The notes: a model not told the origin generated them from the letters alone. 64,000 nucleotides of DNA from Mikania micrantha (GCA_009363875.1 CM018680.1:72296272-72360271); one strand, 5' to 3'. Positions 1 through 12,430 are shown, counted from the first letter of the stretch. Translations and numbers: made by a program.

Positions 1-503
1 CTAATGATCAATAATCATTTTTAACCTTTTTAGAATAAAAAGACTATTTAGTTGAACTTAATCAATAGTATATATAAAACAAAAAAATATTCTATATATC
101 ATGTGTAAGTTACCATAATGAATTTAATAATAGAAAGTGGTTTTATTAGTTTAATATCTTCAAAATCCCAATCAACATGAGTGTTGTGATTCGAAAACCC
201 ATGCAACTGATCATCCTGATTAAGCACAGTATATGTATCTTGCCATCTTGGTAATGCAGCAATGTCTCATCATATGTTATATTATATTCTAAAAACGAAT
301 GTGTTAGCTCGATATTTAATAAAAGAACGGATTTTGTCACGAATGTCATGCTACAAATAACAAGGGATATGCGGTTTAAATATTGATTTTCTGCTGGTCC
401 CAAAAAAAAAAAAAATAATAATTATAATAATTATTATAATAACGTACTATAACAACAACAATAATAATAATAATAATAGTAAATTGCCAGTATAGTCCCT
501 TTG
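1..503. other. AT-rich intergenic stretch, no gene seen
   Basis: I see no protein-coding frame with recognisable content. About 405-478 is a low-complexity run of A followed by ATT/AAT triplets. Short frames here have the composition of random AT-rich DNA. Confidence 0.6.
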
Positions 504-850
504 GTTTGCAAGTATTTCACTATTAGTTCTTAAGTTTCATAAATTACCTATATAGTTTTAAACTTTAGACATTTGTAACACATATAATCATTAAGTCACC
601 AAATTACCCTCACATATTTGACTAAATTACCCTCACAAAAAGACTATATGTGTTACAAACAATGGCGGAGGTTGGACGGTTTGACTGGAGGGCAGAAATT
701 TACAGGACTCATAATACATGTTAATTGTTTGAAGCGAGGGGTGAAACTATTATTTTTAACTAAAAATAACGTTTCGGCCGAAAAATTAACACTACGGACG
801 ATATAGGTAATTTATGAAACTTAAGGATTAAAAGTAAAATAATAGCAAAC
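504..850. repeat. Inverted-repeat (MITE-like) element
   Basis: The outer arms 504-553 and 801-850 are inverted copies of about 50 bp. Both read from GTTTGC inwards to ACCTATAT, and the inner 22 bases (AAGTTTCATAAATTACC plus TATAT) match exactly. A second inverted pair lies inside (TTTGTAACACATATA near 570 and its complement near 645). There is no transposase and I could not fix a target duplication, so the superfamily is unassigned. Confidence 0.6.
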
Positions 851-1399
851 TACATGTATCATATCAATAGTTTTAATAAGTAATAATAATAATAATTTCG
901 ATGTATGTTAATCTGCAAGATCGAAAAGGACTTGATTCTAAGAGCCAGCAGTTTGATAATGAGATAATATGAAGTGGGGCGAGTGGTTCCATTTTCCAAT
1001 ATGAATACACACCTCCAAGTCACCTGCTCCATGTGCAGTTTATCGATCATTGTCCGCCATACCTCGTGGACATTAAACCCCCGCATATCCTTCCTCGTGA
1101 ACATCATGGTACCATGGGCCTCTTCAAGTACCTTAGCTCGTTGGTTTACTCATTATATAGCCACTGTTTTGGTCCAGCAATTTTCTTATTTTTTCCTTGA
1201 ACGACGACATTCAAGACGGAATTTCATCCGTCCTCTCAGATTTGATGTTTTAGGGCGTATGCTCAAGCCTACGTAAAAGAAATCCCACAACTAAGTAAAC
1301 ATTCTGATCTTGCCTTAGCAAAAAAGCTACTGCCCAGATTCAATTCTGTACCAGAGACATCCCTTACAAAAAGTCAAGAGGGTAACTATTAGCTTAGAA

Positions 1400-2658
1400 C
1401 ACTACACCAATAAAGGCCTATAGAGACGACAACTACATCGACGATCAAAGTCATCCCTACTGGTTGTCGTCGCTATAGGGGTCCCTCTGAAATTTTTTAA
1501 GCTAGATATGTAGCGACGAAATGTCGTCGCTATAGGGTTGGACAGGAACAACGAAACTTTTCGCGGTTGAGGGAAAACATTTAGGCTCAACTTGTCGTCG
1601 CTATAGCCAAAAATATATTTTTTTTCCCAATTCTCTTTAATTAAAATCTCTGAAAAACAATAGATATATAAATTTTTTAAAAAGAAATTAAAAAAAATTA
1701 GTAACGACAAGTCGTCGCTGTAGGGTTTATTTATTTTTTTTTAATTACTTTATCGCCTTAAAATCAAACGGCGTCGTTTAGCTTTTTGACCTATAGCGAA
1801 GACAAGTCGTCGCTATAGGGTTATGTATAGGGTTTTCGTCCCTAGACTTCCCAGAATGCTACCTGATCGTTTTCTCCACCCCCATTGACGAATTTCGGTG
1901 ATTTTAACCATCTTTGGGCCATTTGAAGGTATTTTTTTTGTTATGAATCATTTGGATTGTTTATTTTACTATCATATGCTTTTTTTGCAATTTTTAGTGT
2001 TTTTTTTGTTTTTTTAGATTGGTTCGTATAGATGTTTTTTTTGGTTCGTATGAATGTATATTGGTTCGTATGTGTGATGTTATGTTTGTATTTATTGTGT
2101 ATTTGGCCGTACGTATATGTGTATATATTCATATGTTTGTGTTATTTTGTATGTATATGTGTATTTGTATGCACATGCATGAGTATTGTGTATGTGTATG
2201 TTTCATTATGTAATTTTTATGTAGTTAATTCACACTTATGTTTATGTATATATTTATTTGATTTTATTTATAGCAGGTTAAAAACAGGTTCAAATCGATC
2301 TGAAAAAAAAGGTTTAAATCTGAGAAAAAAAACAATTTTTTTGTACGGAAAATCATTAAAAAATTAATATTTAATAATATTTTAACCAAAATTATTATTA
2401 TTTTTTTAAATTGAAAATCAGAATTGAAATTTAAAAAAAAAAAAGAAAAACAAAATTTTAAATGGGACCTATAGTGACGACTAGTCGTCGCTACAGATGA
2501 TCCTATGGCGACGACAAGTCCGGCCGTCCGGGCAAAGCGACGAAGCAATAGAGACTACCGGGCAGCGACGACACGTCGTCGCTATAGCCTATGGTGACGA
2601 AAAAAGGGACCTATTGCGGCTACTTTTGTAGTCACTATTCGCCTTTATCCTTGTAGTG
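1400..2658. mobile_element. Non-autonomous CACTA (En/Spm-type) transposon
   Basis: The left end starts CACTACACCAATAAAGGC and the right end read inwards is CACTACAAGGATAAAGGC. These are CACTA termini differing at only three positions. The element is flanked by the 3-bp target duplication GAA (1397-1399 and 2659-2661). Subterminal regions (1425-1830 and 2465-2600) hold repeated GTCGTCGCTATAGG-type motifs in both orientations, as expected for transposase binding sites of this superfamily. No transposase is encoded. The middle is T-rich filler with TATGTGTATG-like runs at 2030-2220. Confidence 0.88.
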
Positions 2659-2814
2659 GAAGCTGTTACTTTGATATAATATTTAATTAGTTCCATTTAG
2701 ATTCAGTCAGGAGACTAACTTGATGTATTTAAAATTAACATTTTGCCTAAAATTGCTGAAAAAACAATATTTAATAGCTCTAACAAACTTTATTTTAAAG
2801 CATTTGAGTGTTAT

Positions 2815-3165
2815 TAGAACGGTCTTGTCAAATCCTAAACTTTAAATTTCAAACCAAAAGGCTAAATTATAGACCTTAAACCCTAAAGTTAAACTTCAGC
2901 TTTAATCATAATATTAAACTTAAATCATAAAAACCTGAAGTTAAACTTCAATTTTAAATCATAATGTTAAACTTAAATCATAAAACCCTAAAATCTAACC
3001 CAAAATCTTGAACCATAAATCTTAAAAATATACCCTAAATAATAAAAAAATAAACACTCTAAACTCTAAATTCTAAATTTTAAAGCTAAATGCTAGGATA
3101 AAATATAAAAGTTAAAATCTAAATTGTAAAATTTAAAACTTAAAAGTTAAAATGCTAGAGTTTGA
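2815..3165. repeat. Degenerate CCCTAAA-like AT-rich repeats
   Basis: The stretch repeats variants of TAAACTTAAATCATAAAACC and CCTAAAATCTAA many times. It resembles diverged interstitial telomere-like or simple-sequence DNA. The unit is too irregular to call a true telomeric array. Confidence 0.4.
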
Positions 3166-4930
3166 TAGACGTCTCTAATGCCACTAAAATGAATTAATCA
3201 GAATTCATTAGAGTTGTTAAGTGTTGTTTTTAATATTGTTTTTAAGCAAAATATTATTTTTATTTTTTCCTTTATTTCTATATAGGGTGAGGAGTTTATA
3301 ATTTTGTAATGAGCCAAGAGTTTTAATTAATAGACATAAAAAGTCAATTTTTGTTTAGATCAAATTTGGTGTTCGTATTTCTTGAGACTGATTTCTAACA
3401 TATTTAGCTTTATGTAAGACCATGTGATATGCATGTGTGATGGTGACCAAAAAATGATATAGCATACTTAACATATTATTAATGAGTATGATAAAAATAT
3501 CTAATAGTTGATAATATATCAACAGTGAGCAAAAAAAATAAACATATTTAAGCCCTTGTCAGCGTTACCATCATCATATAATTAAACCAAAAAACTATGA
3601 CTTGTATTAATAATGTTGTGATTAGGTTTAAAATAAGAGCCATAAATGTTGGTTTGGTAGACATTGACCTCCTCGTGCCCACGTAGGGGCGGTGTTCACG
3701 CATTACAATAAACCTTGTTTGAAACGTTGATTAGTGTTGACGATAAGTCATCAACAAAGGCTATCTTGACGACATGTTGTCCGAATCATAACTTCGGCTC
3801 TATAAATTAGTAAACATCAATTTAAATTCTAAGTCTAGTTATAACTTCGGCTCTATCCTCAGTTTAAGTGGTTGGAGAGATGTACCATGTGCCTTCAATA
3901 TTGGATGGGTCACGGGTTCAAGTTGATAATATCATACAATTTGTTAAACATATAATTCTTATATTAAATGTTGAAAGTTTTTTTACTAAAAAGTTAACAC
4001 AATTAGGAATGTTAGCGACATAAACTAAATATATTTAACTGACACAAATTAAATTATCATTATATTTAGAATTGTTAGGTTGTCTTCAATAAAATTATGT
4101 AATTAGATGCTTTAAATAATTTTTATTATGCTAATGTCCAAGATTTACTTAATTAATTCATAAATTGATACATAACGGGTGATAGTCCATAACACATGTG
4201 TCTTGTAAAGGAAAATGAGCGAGAAAAAAAATTCCAAAACCTATCTCCTATTAAGTTAAATGACATGTGACAGAAGAAAACATTGATTTATTATAATATT
4301 ATTTAGTATCTCGTTTATTACACCGGATGAATAAAAAATAATAAGTATTCAATAATATAAATTTAAAAATTGTAAATGATTTTTTTATTTAAAATATGAT
4401 AAAAATACATAGAAAATAAAATAATAATATTGTATTTTAAAAAATTCATTTTTCAAAGTTTGGGTTTTAAACATTTCATTTTAAAAAGTTGCTTTTAAAA
4501 AATGTATATTATAGGATGTTATCTTTTATTGCAAAAGTTAATAAAGAAAAAAATTAATAGTTAATAACAATGATTTATAAATTATAAAAAGATTTTATGA
4601 GTTACAAATTATTGGAAAATTTTCATATTTTATAGTAATTTGATTTTTTAAAAGTGTGCTTCTTAATATTAAAATATTTTTTATTATATTAAGAAGTCCT
4701 TTTTGATTATAGAAGGTATATATAATATAATTAGTATTTGATACTATCATATGTAATATATTTTTTTAATATTAAGAATTTTTGAATTAAAAAAGGTATA
4801 AAAAATATATAATTATATAATTAGTATTTATAAAAATTGTGTATATATTAGGAGAGAGAAGCGAGAAAAGTAGTGTGGCTGTACTATAGATTTGTGACAA
4901 ATGTCGCTCAATTATTTTGATCTATTAAGT
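3166..4930. other. AT-rich stretch without a recognisable gene
   Basis: No coding frame is recognisable. Around 3840-3935 there is a tRNA-promoter-like sequence with a B-box-like GGGTTCAAG, possibly a decayed SINE. Around 3735-3790 there are imperfect palindromes of the GACGACATGTTGTC type. Confidence 0.5.
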
Positions 4931-4931
4931 A

Positions 4932-5065
4932 CAATGTTGTAGAAATCGTTAGTCGTTAGTCGGTCGGTGGGGGTGGAAACTATATATTAATCAGGATTCT
5001 TCGGGATTAATCGGCCAACTAATCGGCCTAATCGGATAGTCGGGCCTAGTCGGGGATTTTTACAA
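4932..5065. mobile_element. hAT-like element fragment, CAATGTTGTA family
   Basis: It begins CAATGTTGTAGAAATCG, matching the terminus of the intact element at 45530-46005. It then carries repeated TAATCGGCC/AGTCGG motifs. The right terminus and the 8-bp duplication are not found, so it is probably truncated and its right limit is approximate. Confidence 0.5.
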
Positions 5066-5766
5066 AATAGATAATAGATAATACATAATACATAAATTTA
5101 AACAAGTTACATAAATTTAAAACTTGCCTTCATATTTATTCTTAAAATGTCTATAGAATCGATATGCATGTCAGGACAAGCTAATTTCTTTCAAACTTTT
5201 TCAAAGTAAAACATTGACTAATAAGCGGCAGTGATGCATGAATTGGACATTTTGGGTCGAAAATAACAAGATATATAGAACAAAGAATGTGTTATGAGAC
5301 AGAATGTTAGATCGATATGTTGTCCACATTCGTTAGGGTTGTGTAAAACATGTCCGATAGGTTGTCTAAAACATTGTCATTTCTCTTTTCATTTATCAAA
5401 AAAATAAATTAAAATAATAATAATTGTCTTGATGACATGTCATCGGTACTTTATTTTATTTTTATTTTTTCTTTCAATTCATACATGATTAAAAAAAAAG
5501 AAGAAGAAAAGAAAAGTGCAATAAAATATTTTTACTTATCGACATAAGAAACTATTTTTCTCTAAATCCTCCCATAAAAACCATAGCTCAGTTTATCCTG
5601 ACAACTTGTTGTCACAATAAGTTATTTAGATTAGTAATCAAGTTGACATCATGTCATTGTCGAAAGCACTTACGCAACGATTTTTTGTTGTCAGGAAAAA
5701 CCGAAACTGACATATTAGAAAAGTTCTTTTTTGGGTACCGTTATTCTCACACCCATCTTACTAGTT
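5066..5766. other. Gene-less stretch with GACAACATGTTGTC-type palindromes
   Basis: Imperfect palindromes of the type TTGATGACATGTCATCGG (about 5427), CTGACAACTTGTTGTCAC (about 5598) and TTGACATCATGTCATTGTC (about 5642) recur. They resemble subterminal repeats of a decayed DNA transposon, but termini were not identified. Confidence 0.35.
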
Positions 5767-6222
5767 GGCTTTCTATTTAGTATAAAAAAGCTAAAATCGT
5801 TTGATAATGATACATTGAAAGAACATTGTCTTAGTCTTGAAGAAACATTAAAGCATGATACTAGCTTAGATATTGATGGTTTAGATTTATTTCAAGAACT
5901 AAAAATTTTGAGATATATTGTTAATTTAGAATTTGACACACCAATTAATATACTAAATTATATTAAAAAGTTTAATTGTCTTCCAAACGCGTATATTGCA
6001 TATAGAATTATGTTAACTATTCCTGTAACAGTTGCTTCTGCAGAACGAAGTTTTTCAAAATTAAAACTATTAAAAAATTACTTAAGATCAACAATGTCAC
6101 AAGAAAGATTAAATGGACTAGCTATATTATCAATTGAACAAGATTTGTTGCAAGAAATTGATTATGAAACATTTATTAAACAATTTGCATCAAATAAAGC
6201 TAGAAAAATAAACTTTATATAA
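5767..6222 (+). pseudogene. hAT transposase C-terminal fragment (dimerisation domain)
   Basis: The translated frame carries the conserved hAT-family C-terminal dimerisation region. It includes LTIPVTVASAERSFSKLK, then LKNYLRSTMSQERLNGLA, and ends in an FASNKARKINF tail before the stop. In intact plant hAT transposases of the TTF zinc-finger/Tip100-like group this region ends a protein several hundred residues longer. The zinc finger and catalytic core are missing upstream, so this is a truncated remnant and no start codon is meaningful. The probable 3' terminus of the parent transposon lies about 190 bp downstream. It is not expected to be active. Confidence 0.85.
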
Positions 6223-6299
6223 AATTTTATAATTATTCTTATACATTAAAATGAAAAAAAAAAAATTTAACTCCGCCAACTATAAACATTTTAGTTTGT

Positions 6300-6417
6300 T
6301 ATTGCCGGTCCCAAGCCCGGATAAAGGAGGAGGGTTTATATTTTTAACATAAAATGAATATAGGGCCTCAAGTTTTTTGTTTCGCTTAGGGCCACCAAAA
6401 TGGTTGGGCCGCCCCTG
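6300..6417 (+). mobile_element. Probable 3' end of the decayed hAT transposon
   Basis: The stretch ends in GGTTGGGCCGCCCCTG, which read outward-in is CAGGGGCGGCCCAACC, a plant hAT terminal type. It follows the transposase fragment in the correct order. The matching left end was not found, so the 5' part is deleted or too diverged. Confidence 0.55.
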
Positions 6418-6598
6418 ATAGAAGACAATAGTTGAGTGTCAAAATTTGTCGGTACCAATGATTGGACTCATATATCATTGGGTGTCAGTGCCAATGATTA
6501 GACTCTTATACGAGACGTATAGACATATATATACAAGACATATACATTCGGTGAGAATGTTAAAATAAAAAATTTGGATGTGCAATAACCGTTCCTTT

Positions 6599-7146
6599 TA
6601 GGGGTGTTCATCGGTTCGGTTAACGGTTTGTTCGGTTTATTCGGTTCGGTTTGTTCGGTTTTCAAAAATTTTTCCTTCTAACCGTTAACCGAACCGAACC
6701 GAATTCGGAATATGGTTATCCGAACCGAATTCAACCGAATTCAATTCGGTTCGGTTTCGGTTATAACCGAACAAACCGAATTCAACCGAACAAACCGATT
6801 AAAAACCAAATAAACCGGTTAAAAACCGAATAAACCGAACCGAACAAACCGAATTCAACCGAATAAACCGAATTTAACCAAATAAACCGAATTCAACCTT
6901 ATATTATTAATAAAAATAATAAATTTAATTATGAATTCGGTTTAATCGGTTAACCGATTAAACCGAACAAACCGAATTCAAAAAATATCTAAAACCGTTA
7001 ACCGAACCGAAAACCGAATTCGGAATTCGGATACGGTTAGGAACCGAACCGAAAACCGAATTCAAAATTCGGTTCGGTTTTTTTCGGTTACGGATACGGT
7101 TCGGTTATCGGTTTTAAACGGTTTTCGGTTATTCTGAACACCCCTA
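6599..7146. mobile_element. Non-autonomous hAT element filled with AACCGAA-type repeats
   Basis: The termini are TAGGGGTGTTCA and its exact inverse TGAACACCCCTA. The element is flanked by a perfect 8-bp duplication GTTCCTTT (6591-6598 and 7147-7154), diagnostic of hAT insertion. Nearly the whole 548-bp interior consists of short variants of AACCGAAC / GTTCGGTT in both orientations, so the single strands could fold extensively. No protein is encoded. It has the same termini as the element at 35332-35827. Confidence 0.9.
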
Positions 7147-7424
7147 GTTCCTTTTTATAATGACGTCTTTGACAACTTCCACATGAGAACCACGTAGCTG
7201 CTCAAGTGCTACAAGCCTAATTAAGGTCAACAACCAAGGTCCAAGACACAAAATTAGCGGTTGATGATTTGAATAAAAAATAAAAATAAGAGACTAAAGG
7301 CTTAATAAAAGGTCTAAAAAGTCACATCACATCCATTAATTAAGACACATCCATACATTGGAGTTGTATTAGATTTTACACTACTTGTAATTAATACAAC
7401 GTAAATCGTTCAATATATTCATGA

Positions 7425-7660
7425 CTCATTTTATGGATATCATCTTTTATCAAAAATAGTTTTAGAAAACATTCTAAAAATGGAAATTTATAATGGATTT
7501 CATCCTTAAAATTACATAAATCGTCCTTTAATTACATAACATAAATCGTCATTTAATCAAAAAAATGATGAAATTCATTATAAATTATCATTTTAAGGAT
7601 GATTTATGTAATTATTTTTAATAAAGGAGATCATCCATAAAATAAGTGAATAGAAAGGAC
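7425..7660. repeat. Nested inverted-repeat MITE-like element
   Basis: Two nested inverted pairs are visible. An outer pair lies near 7430 (CATTTTATGGATATCATC) and 7630-7650. An inner pair around 7499-7540 and 7585-7625 contains TTACATAAATCRTCCTT and its complement. There is no coding capacity, and the limits are approximate. Confidence 0.5.
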
Positions 7661-7834
7661 GATTTATGTAATATACTCTTTAATATATTTTCACTATGAA
7701 ACTTTTATTCAAATATTGCAATTTGAGATCTTTCTTTTTTCCCATTATATATTTTAGGCCACAAACAATTCATTAGAACATAGAGAAAATATACGAGACT
7801 GTATATAAGCTAATCGATGCACAAAAGTGATAAA

Positions 7835-8146
7835 TCTATACTATATAACAAATAAATATAAAATATTTTGATATGACGCATGATAACATTCTAGACTATT
7901 TAAAAATTGTTTTTTGTCTATTTCTTAATAAATATCTGTATGTCATTTTTTATTAAATTTTAATTTTTTTATCATCTATCTCCTATTAAATATTAATGAT
8001 TTTTTTTAATCTGATAAATAATATGATTACATTATAAATCAATTCTTTAATTTTTTATAAAACATATTTAAAAATATATAATATATTTCTAAAAATAATT
8101 ATAAATTTAAATATATAACATGTGTAATACACAAATTTTAATATAG
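7835..8146 (+). mobile_element. Possible small Helitron
   Basis: It starts with TCTATACTATATAAC after an A. It ends with a short hairpin (TGTGTAATACACA, about 8120) and then ATAG before a T, close to the Helitron 3' signature of hairpin plus CTAG. The imperfect end makes this tentative. Confidence 0.4.
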
Positions 8147-8429
8147 TTATTCATATGTATTAACCTCTTCCTCACAATGAAAAGAAATTATTAAGAATAC
8201 AAAGCAAAGATGGTTTTGGTAAGTAGGTATATCCCTATTCCCTAAGTTAGTTACATGCTGGTGGAAGACTAATAGAATTTGAATTACACCATTGTTTTTT
8301 AAAAAATAAAAAAAAATTCTACAAATTAATTCTGTATGAATCGGAGTGTGCTACCGGTTCTTACCCGTACAGACCCTTAAATGCCTGACCGGACCTATCT
8401 TGGGAAACATGCAAGGGAGATTGCTATAC

Positions 8430-8918
8430 TAGGGGTAAACAAATCAACATGAAATATTAGGAATCAGATCAGTAAAAAACTTGAACAAGTCGAGCCTAAA
8501 CAAGCTTGAGATCGAGTCCAAAAATATGGCTTGTTTTGTTATAATTGAGCTCGATCCCGAGCTTTACATATCGAACATGAGCCGGCTCACGAGCCTAAAC
8601 GAGCTTTTTATTTATACAATTTTTATTTATTATATTAAGTGTGTAATTATTATATTAATCATTTTTATGTATAAAATTATGATAAATATATTTAGATATA
8701 TACTTTTTGTTAAATTTAGGAAGTATAATTATAAATATATATATATATTAAATTAGTAATTAAAATAAAAAAATGAACTAAAAAATAAACAAGCCGAGCC
8801 AATCTCAAGGCTAAAATTTTTTTAACAAACCGAACTCGAGCTCGAGTCCTATTTAGTATAAACGAGCCGAGCTCGAACCTTAACGAGATCGGATCAACTT
8901 GGCCCGTTTACAACCTTA
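8430..8918. mobile_element. Degenerate hAT-like element rich in CGAGCTCG motifs
   Basis: It has imperfect inverted ends, TAGGGGTAAAC on the left and GTTTACAACCTTA on the right. The flanks (8430-8620 and 8785-8905) are packed with GAGCTCGAGC and AACGAGCC variants, and the core is AT-rich. It resembles the simple-repeat hAT elements at 6599 and 35332 but has no matching 8-bp duplication. Confidence 0.5.
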
Positions 8919-9236
8919 GAGACTAGCAACCAATAACTAGACCACGTAATTTCAGAGCGGCACCTATTCTGCCAGAGTAACCTGTTCAAGGTTAACTAGC
9001 AAAAAATACCTATCCTATACATCTATTTATTTATTATAAATTAATAAATGTTTTCTTCACGTGTCATTCAATGAGATAAGTTTTAAGATTTGTTTTCTCG
9101 CTCATTTTTTCTCTTTACAGGACACCTAGGTCATGAACTTTCGAACCATTTTTATATCAGTTAATGAATTAACTAAGTAAATCTCGGACATTAGTATTGT
9201 AAAAATTATCAAAAACATTTAACCAAATAAATTTAT

Positions 9237-9471
9237 TGAAACCAAAAGGGTTTTCCCCTAGCGGTACCTCTTGGCTTTCTAAATAGAAGGTCGTGGGTTC
9301 AAATCCCTCTCAAGACGATATAGAGGTCCTTGAGAGGTCAGGGGGGTTTTCCGATGCGGTTTCCTCCTGGTGTGGTGGTGGGGTCTCAACGGAGGTTATG
9401 GTAACTAGACCTTAGTGACGTAGCCTGAAAATCAGTGGTTCACACGTTGAGATCAAATGTCGTTCAAAGAA
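9237..9471 (+). mobile_element. tRNA-derived SINE, family 1, copy 1
   Basis: Pol III promoter-like boxes are visible: an A-box region TAGCGGTACCTCTTGG and a B box GGGTTCAAATCCC. The body is about 235 bp and ends in an A-rich tail. A 12-bp direct repeat AAATAAATTTAT flanks it (9225-9236 and 9472-9483). The body is closely similar to the copy at 17682-17911. Confidence 0.85.
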
Positions 9472-9483
9472 AAATAAATTTAT

Positions 9484-10227
9484 AAAAATAACATCACATT
9501 TCTAAATATAATGATAATTTAATTTGTGTATATTACATAATAAAGTTAGTTTCTGTCGGTCACATTCCTAATTAGCATGACATTTTATTAAGAAAAATCA
9601 TTCATGTTTAACATTAAAATTAAATGTTGAACAAATTTTATGATATTAACAACAAGACCATTATTAAATATTTAAAATACTTTAACTTAAATCAATTTAT
9701 TAACGTTAAATTACCATATATAACCTAAGCACATGATCATTATGACAACAAAATTGTCAATATATTAATTAATTAAATAAATCCTACACGTTAATATTAT
9801 AAACATTATTAATAACATTTTATTTAAATAAATTTATCAAAGAATAACTTTATATTTTAATTTATAAAAGCAGTTAAATTTCTACCACTTATATAATATA
9901 AAAATTTAGGTAATAAAAAAGATAATAACAAAATGGTGGATCATTGGCTTTCTTAAAAACAAAGTTTTAAAACTAAATGTAGCAGAAATATATGAAAATT
10001 TGTATTTAGAAGTCATGTGCTTAATAAAAAGAAAAAAATCAGATAGTGAAACAAGTACGATTATAATAAAAGTAATGAGTAATAATTACTTTTTTAATAT
10101 AAAACTATACAAATTTAGTACAAAATAATATTTACTTACATAAATTAATTATATTTATTATATAATAAAATCATTATACTCTAGAAAATAATCATACTTA
10201 TTTTTTTTATTAAATTGCAAAATAAAA
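9484..10227. other. AT-rich stretch, nothing recognised
   Basis: Very AT-rich sequence without coding frames of note, inverted termini or tandem arrays that I can support. Confidence 0.5.
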
Positions 10228-10416
10228 TGTAACAACCAAAGATTTAGCACCTTCGATCATTCTAGAAATCCACGTTGATGTGACAATTGAAATTATTACA
10301 GGATGATAGTACGTGAGAAATGGTGAACGTGGGCGAAGACCGTGCGCGAAACGGAGTTACGGATTGTCCGGAATCGTGAAACGAAGAAAAATTTCAAAGT
10401 ATGGAATTTCTGGACT

Positions 10417-10542
10417 CGTCGCGGTACGCGACGAAGAGGTTGAGGATTCTTCGCGGTACACGATGGTTGAAAAATATCTGATTCCTCCGGATTTCTTCGC
10501 GGTACGCGAAGCTCTTCTTGGCTCCTTGTCGCGGTACGCGAC
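10417..10542. promoter_or_regulatory. Array of four TCGCGGTACGCGA palindromes
   Basis: The four palindromes lie at 10417-10433, 10450-10463 (imperfect), 10495-10511 and 10528-10542. The outer bases vary (CGTC..GACG, CTTC..GAAG) with matched changes in both arms. A similar array lies in the unrelated LTR at 28193-28307. A protein-binding role is inference. Confidence 0.55.
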
Positions 10543-11640
10543 GGGTGAGGCGGTGGAAAAATTTGATCTTCTTTACCAGATTCCATGCAGAATTCATTTT
10601 CTTTAACCATCTCGAACATAAACACACACCAGACGAAACTTCATCATCAAACCACTATTCTGAAGCCATCAGAAGTCACCGATCGTACCAGAGATCATAT
10701 CTGCAAGTCTAGATCGTTGTTCTATGGTTAAAACTCAGTCAGATTAGGTAATGATTTGTTTTAACCTTCTAGTTTGATTTTTATGGATTAGATCTTGATT
10801 TTGAACGTAATGACATAGTTAGGATTGTTGATTATTACCTAGATAATGGCTAGGATTGATTATAAATGAAGAACATGAAGTTCTAACGGTTAAATCCTTG
10901 TTTTGATCCGTTGTAATGCCCAGTTTGCATGAAATCGCAACTATGATTATAATGGTTTAATCCATTTGATTATGACAATGTAGGTGATTAGTTTGGTTAA
11001 TCTTTGAAATGCAAAGGTTAAATTTAAGTGCTTCAAACTAATCACAATCATTAACATACTCATTGGAACGATTATCTGATGTTTATGATAACAGTCAGAT
11101 TAGTATGTTAAAGATGGTTATTAAACCTATTCTAATACTACATTGTGATATTTCACGATATCTGGGTAATCAATAATAATGATTGATCAAATCTAAGCCA
11201 TTAATATGTCTAGGAACTGTTTTAGCATTATAATCAACAACATTAACTATTTGATTAATCCGAGATTATTCCGACTATCAAGGCAATGTCTTTGACATTG
11301 GACGTTCAAAAATGTCTAATCAGTAAGTTGAAACGTAGATAACTTATTAAGCGTAAACCAATGCAGAGTTGCATCAATAACACTAGTTTGCAAGTGATCT
11401 TGCTACCATAAGACATCAGGTGAGTTTTTATAGCCCTGTTTTAAATGTTTTATCATTTTGGGCTGATATGCATGTTATAAAGTTGTTTTATGAAAATGAT
11501 TGTATGTATGTTATAAAGTTATTTTATGAAGGTGATTTTAACCTAATTATGGTCAGGTAAAGTATGTTTTCAAGAAAGGTATGTTTTTCAGATAAAGAAT
11601 GTTTCAAGTAAATAATGTTGTAAAATAAATGATGTTTTAA

Positions 11641-12024
11641 GTCTCAACTGCGGTTGAGAAGTAAATGATTTTAAGAATCTCTTTGGAGATGAAAAGAAAG
11701 TTCTAAGTCTCAACGATGGTTGAGAAAGAAATATTTTTTTTTATAAGACACTCGGCCGAGGTCGAGGAGGAAATGAAGTTTTGCTGGCTGCGGTTGGGCA
11801 AAACTTGAGCACAACGGTGAAAGGAGCCGTTTATGATATGTTAAGAAGTCTTGTACCGGTATGAGCCGTCAACTTCGGTTGATGGTTTAAGAGTCCTGTG
11901 GAAACATGGGCCTGCCGACTGTGTGTCGCCAGTTGAGGAAATCTTATGCATGTATAAGTTATCGACTTCGGGTTGATAGTTTAAGAGCCTTGTGCTGCAC
12001 AAGCCTGTTTGACTTCAAGGTCAA
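11641..12024 (+). repeat. Array of short stem-loops inside the LTR-like unit
   Basis: Hairpins with 4-6 bp stems recur: CTCAAC-TGCG-GTTGAG (about 11643), CTCAAC-GAT-GGTTGAG (about 11709), GTCAACTTCGGTTGAT (11868), ATCGACTTCGGGTTGAT (about 11961) and TTGACTTCAAGGTCAA (12009). Several are followed by GTTTAAGAGYCYTGTG, so part of the array is a diverged tandem repeat of about 100 bp. Confidence 0.55.
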
Positions 12025-12430
12025 CAGTTGACGGTGAAGTTCCTTCACTGTATGAATTATGTTATGATGCTATGTATGTTATGTAATTATGATATGAGAA
12101 CAGGTATGCTATGTATTTGATTTATGTTATGTGATGACATGAATGAATAAGGATTTTTCTAATAAATGAATTTAGAACTCACCAGCATAAAGTTGACTTA
12201 TTTTACATGCATATCAGGTTGAATAGAATGAGGAAGGATACCAGGAGGGCTCATGGCATACATTAAAGACTACCCCTGGCATAGACTGGCTGTATTATAT
12301 AACTATTAATGATATGGGCTATATATTAATGTTTGTTTAGATCTGTATAATATTTTATGTTGTTACCTTAAATTCCGCTGCTATAGTAATGTAAATATGA
12401 TTTAAGGACTATGGGTTTGATGTTTTGCCA

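Larger units (their letters stand above)
10228..12430 (+). mobile_element. Long LTR-like unit, right end uncertain
   Basis: It begins TGTAACAACC and has the organisation of a long plant gypsy-type LTR. There is a GC-richer promoter-side region with four CGCGGTACGCG palindromes (10417-10542), then about 1.8 kb of low-coding transcribed-type sequence containing repeated stem-loops. Near its end is TTCCGCTGCTATAG, similar to TTTCCGCTGC near the end of the LTR at 27830-30722. No terminal CA with a matching duplication was found, so the right limit is approximate and the unit may be truncated. The short frames at 10296-10712 read through the palindrome array and are not genes. Confidence 0.5.

Noticed and set aside
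2019..2367. Cys/Tyr/Val-rich frames in the CACTA interior
   Set aside because: They are translations of TATGTGTATG-like low-complexity DNA.
9280..9312. tRNA-like sequence with a good B box
   Set aside because: It is the promoter part of a SINE: it cannot form a full cloverleaf, has an A-rich tail and is flanked by a target duplication.
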